From the NCBI GenBank assembly GCA_016716835.1, contig JADJUW010000001.1, forward strand, positions 1,446,001 through 1,510,000: a stretch of 64,000 nucleotides of DNA, given 5' to 3'. A program made the translations under genes and the position numbers. Within the stretch, counting starts at the first letter, position 1; every line of letters begins with the position of its first letter. Source of the DNA: Myxococcales bacterium (GTDB lineage Bacteria; Myxococcota_A; Polyangia; Haliangiales; Haliangiaceae). Under the pieces are notes generated by a model. The model had not been told where the DNA came from and ran no database searches. It saw only the letters and a list, made by a program, of their open reading frames with translations. Below are positions 62,401 to 64,000 of this stretch, in pieces.

Positions 62401-64000
62401 GTCGAGCGCCACAATCTTTTCGTAGCAATCGGCGGCGCGATCGAGCTTGGCATACCGCTCCTCCCAAGCCGCGGCCATGCGGCCATAAAGCGCGACGCGC
62501 TCGCTATCGGTAGGCGACACGTCGAGCTGCAGCTCCAGCACTTCGAGATAGGGCTGTGGTTGATTGGTCTTGTCGTAGAGTTCTTCCAACGAGCGCAGCG
62601 CGGTCAGGTTGGCGGCGTCAATTTCGAGGACTCTGCGATAGGCCTCAATCGCTTGCTGGTAGGCCCCGACCCGCTGGTCGTAGACCTGGCCAATTTCGAT
62701 GCGCACGCGGGTGGCCTCTTCCGGATCGCTTTCGACGGCCGCGCGACGGTACAAGACATCGATCAACGCATCCCACGCCTCGGCGCGGCGATACAGCCGT
62801 TCCAAGGAGCTCAGCGCGCCGCGATTTTCTGGATCGGCCGACAAGGCCTGCTGATAGGCATATAGCGCTTGTTGCGGGTCCTGCAGCTGGCCTTCCCACA
62901 ATTCGGCGAGTTGTAACGACAATTCGGTGCGCGCGGCGACGTCTTGCTCGACGGCAATATGCCGATTGAGCGTGTCTTGCAGCTCGCGCCACATGCCACG
63001 GCGACGCTGCAGATCGGCCAAGGCCACTAAGGCCCCGGGATGGCCCGGATCGATCCGCAGGGCCTCTTGCACCGAGTGCATCGCGTAGTCGACGTGCGAG
63101 AGATGCTCGCTGTACCAGCGACCGATCTTGACCCAAAGCTCCGCCGCAGCAACGCGGTTTTCGACCTCCAGCGTACGCACCTGCTCGGTGTACTCAGTCA
63201 GCAGCTCGGCCCACTTGCCGGTTGCGCCGGCAAGCCGTTCTAGCTCGCGCGAGGTGGTTTCGTTTGCATAGTCTAGCTTGAAGGCGGCCTGCAGCACCAA
63301 GAAGGCGGATTCCTGATCGCCGAGCTCGGTTTCATAGATCCGCGCGGTTTCGTGAAACAACGCGATTCGTTGCGCGTCGTCGGCGAGAAATTCGCCACGG
63401 GTAAGAAACACCTCGACGAGCTCGCTCCAGCGATACTGGCTGCGATAGATCGATTCGAGGCGTTCGCTCGCCAAGAGATTGGCGGGCGCCTCTTGATGTA
63501 CCAATTCAAACAGCTGCGCCGCATTCGCGAGATTGCCGACCTTTTCTTCCCAAATAGCGCCCGCCTGGAGCAGGTGTTCGGCGCGCATGTCAGGGTCGCT
63601 GGCGAGCTGCGCCCGCTGTTGCAGGATCTCGACAACGCCGTCCCAGCGTGCCTCGCGGGTATAGAGCGCTTCGAGCGCCGTGATCGCGGCTTCGTTGCGC
63701 GGATCGAGATGCAACACCTGTTGCCACGCCTCGATGGCGTCGTCAACGCGGCCAAGCACATCACCTTCGAGCTCACCGAGCTGGCTGTACTGGGCGATGA
63801 GGACTTCATCTGAAAACGATTGCGAGTCGACTGAGACCGCAATCAGCCGGCGCAAGCTGCTGCTGAGCTCGTCCCAGGCTTGGGTGTTTTGATATAGCTC
63901 GCAAAGCGCCGTCAACGTCTCGCCATCGACAGGATTAATGCGATCTGCCGCCAGCCACGCATCGATGGCGTTGCGCGGCCGCGCGAGCTGGCTCGCCCAG
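59500..64000 (-). CDS. Very large TPR-repeat protein, 5' end outside window
   Basis: At least 1,499 residues are visible and the frame is open at the window edge; the first internal Met is at 63915. The protein is almost entirely tandem TPR-like helix pairs with a strikingly regular unit, for example AIEAWQQVLHLDPRNEAAI, AIEAYRRVLEIDAANLTAL, AADCYEKIVALDPRNAAAFR, and ALEAYNEALTLRQDEPRALD, repeated roughly every 34-38 or 100 residues. The last ~350 residues are different and not repeat-like (LEFYEQYKPRGLAKAASAMN, PEVFVLEDNKPAEIQLANFI, CPAFVVRPQLFQGKSEKELA), probably a globular domain. No signal peptide can be seen because the start is missing. Long TPR scaffolds of this kind are frequent in Myxococcota; the function is unknown. 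Confidence 0.88.
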   Translation of the reverse strand, partial: WASQLARPRNAIDAWLAADRINPVDGETLTALCELYQNTQAWDELSSSLRRLIAVSVDSQSFSDEVLIAQYSQLGELEGDVLGRVDDAIEAWQQVLHLDPRNEAAITALEALYTREARWDGVVEILQQRAQLASDPDMRAEHLLQAGAIWEEKVGNLANAAQLFELVHQEAPANLLASERLESIYRSQYRWSELVEVFLTRGEFLADDAQRIALFHETARIYETELGDQESAFLVLQAAFKLDYANETTSRELERLAGATGKWAELLTEYTEQVRTLEVENRVAAAELWVKIGRWYSEHLSHVDYAMHSVQEALRIDPGHPGALVALADLQRRRGMWRELQDTLNRHIAVEQDVAARTELSLQLAELWEGQLQDPQQALYAYQQALSADPENRGALSSLERLYRRAEAWDALIDVLYRRAAVESDPEEATRVRIEIGQVYDQRVGAYQQAIEAYRRVLEIDAANLTALRSLEELYDKTNQPQPYLEVLELQLDVSPTDSERVALYGRMAAAWEERYAKLDRAADCYEKIVALDPRNAAAFRELERLYYQSGKWDALVETYRNHIPATADIASRIDLYCAMGGLYEAQLDNPDRALEAYNEALTLRQDEPRALDALGRLYERIGDWHRAVEAQSAYVRIVDDVRTQSELYRRMGTILHQQIKDPEAAESHLLHALTLDPANAAAMEALVAMYRERGDWLKAAQMMVRAEAAMPVPTDKVRLLYGAAVIYEQRLAHADHAKQLYAAVIALDPEHVEAGRPLARLYFEAQEWAALAPVVEMLVRKLGDGGADGQELNELYYQAGRAADETGDLRRAGAYYKAAYDLDPTYLPTLISRADLLYKMQDWDGAGKLYQTLLVQQRDVTSNADVVRTYFRLGMVRQHLGERKKAHNMFEKALEIDPTHRDTLLAMVALQEQQEEWESVVHAKRGLLATASEKERVALLGEIGEIYKEKLANPQKAIASFTEALDFAPNDHSLLQRLLDLYVDTQQWKKAVETIVRFTEIEKEPVSRGQYFLASANIFRDKLQSIDEAVDHYNLALDNFFEDPAKLSAQMLPKALKAFAEIDKLQTTKRAWKDQERSYRNMLKRIDKPGVDPATYNKLRVDLLHALGEVYRSRLKHYQSAVGAFELAQQLDPDNAARAEILAELYLTAGSEYADKAVDQHVRMLNAEPFKYDSYKALYKIYSETQQYDKQWCISATLAFLKKADPHELEFYEQYKPRGLAKAASAMNTESWGRMVPEQENRYISAIFAAVYQGVAAMKAYPHKDLGLKRKDKRDVRTDQLMLSRALYYAAQALGVPLPEVFVLEDNKPAEIQLANFIDKTELCPAFVVRPQLFQGKSEKELAFAAARRLTFMRPEYYLKLLLPTNTELKVALYSAIALVKRDIPVPTDVAPLVAQYLPEMQQRITPQMAEQLAQVVRSFLSHESKVNLAEWGQAAEAVSQRAGFVLCGDLEVAAKLISADPSAGGQNAVKERIKELILFSIGENYFAVRKQMGITIG

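Overview
The window reads as a contiguous piece of a high-GC, Gram-negative chromosome. The gene repertoire points to Myxococcota (the former myxobacterial Deltaproteobacteria): a eukaryote-like Ser/Thr kinase with a TPR tail, an FHA-GAF-class III cyclase, very long TPR proteins, lipoproteins and signal-peptide beta-barrel candidates, CpoB, and an NtrC-type regulator. This placement is inference from content; no rRNA gene is present to confirm it. Nearly all of the sequence is coding, mostly in minus-strand operons with 4-nt stop/start overlaps.

Layout. 0-1 kb: end of a membrane protein. 0.9-6.9 kb: minus-strand set of J-domain protein, DnaK-like Hsp70, TPR protein and PfkB kinase. 6.9-12.1 kb: argF-argD-argB behind a short response regulator and an NtrC-like regulator. 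12.3-13.4 kb: outer-membrane candidate with a clear terminator, then a GlsB-like protein. 13.4-18.3 kb: SWIM/SNF2 helicase, a spermidine-synthase-like protein, and a REP-type (RAYT) transposase. 18.6-23.6 kb: trmFO-xerC-hslV-hslU plus a CAP lipoprotein. 23.6-30.4 kb: surface protein, topA-dprA, LysM protein and CpoB. 30.5-34.4 kb: hemC-hemA-ccsA and thioredoxin. 34.8-40.3 kb: mreB-mreC-mreD-mrdA-rodA rod-shape operon. 40.5-49.4 kb: PpiD-like foldase, TatT lipoprotein, then clpB-J-protein-lon. 49.4-54.3 kb: PQQ-type dehydrogenase, NAD-type isocitrate dehydrogenase, a methyltransferase and an ABC exporter. 54.5-59.1 kb: tRNA-Phe, Ser/Thr kinase, TauE-like transporter, tRNA-Leu, FHA-GAF-cyclase. 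59.5-64 kb: a >1,500-residue TPR protein running off the window.

Themes. Proteostasis genes are concentrated here: two J-proteins, Hsp70, ClpB, Lon, HslUV and PpiD. Cell-envelope and shape genes are the second group. The least ordinary item is a small dispersed, structured repeat. One copy lies at 34.5 kb. A second copy at 59.2 kb has an expanded array of its end unit. The two share terminal inverted repeats and a central hairpin with a compensatory base-pair change. A RAYT transposase, the enzyme type tied to such palindromes elsewhere, is in the same window. A second candidate is the Hsp70 operon, in which the J-protein N-terminus and the TPR-protein C-terminus carry the same module of about 45 residues.

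Sequence quality. Four otherwise ordinary genes (argB, the NtrC-like regulator, the SNF2 helicase, mreC) each carry one extra base. The TPR gene at 1.9-3.6 kb carries six alternating single-base indels, and clpB has one in-frame TAG. The coherent protein sequence on both sides of each break makes consensus error in the assembly at least as likely as gene decay.
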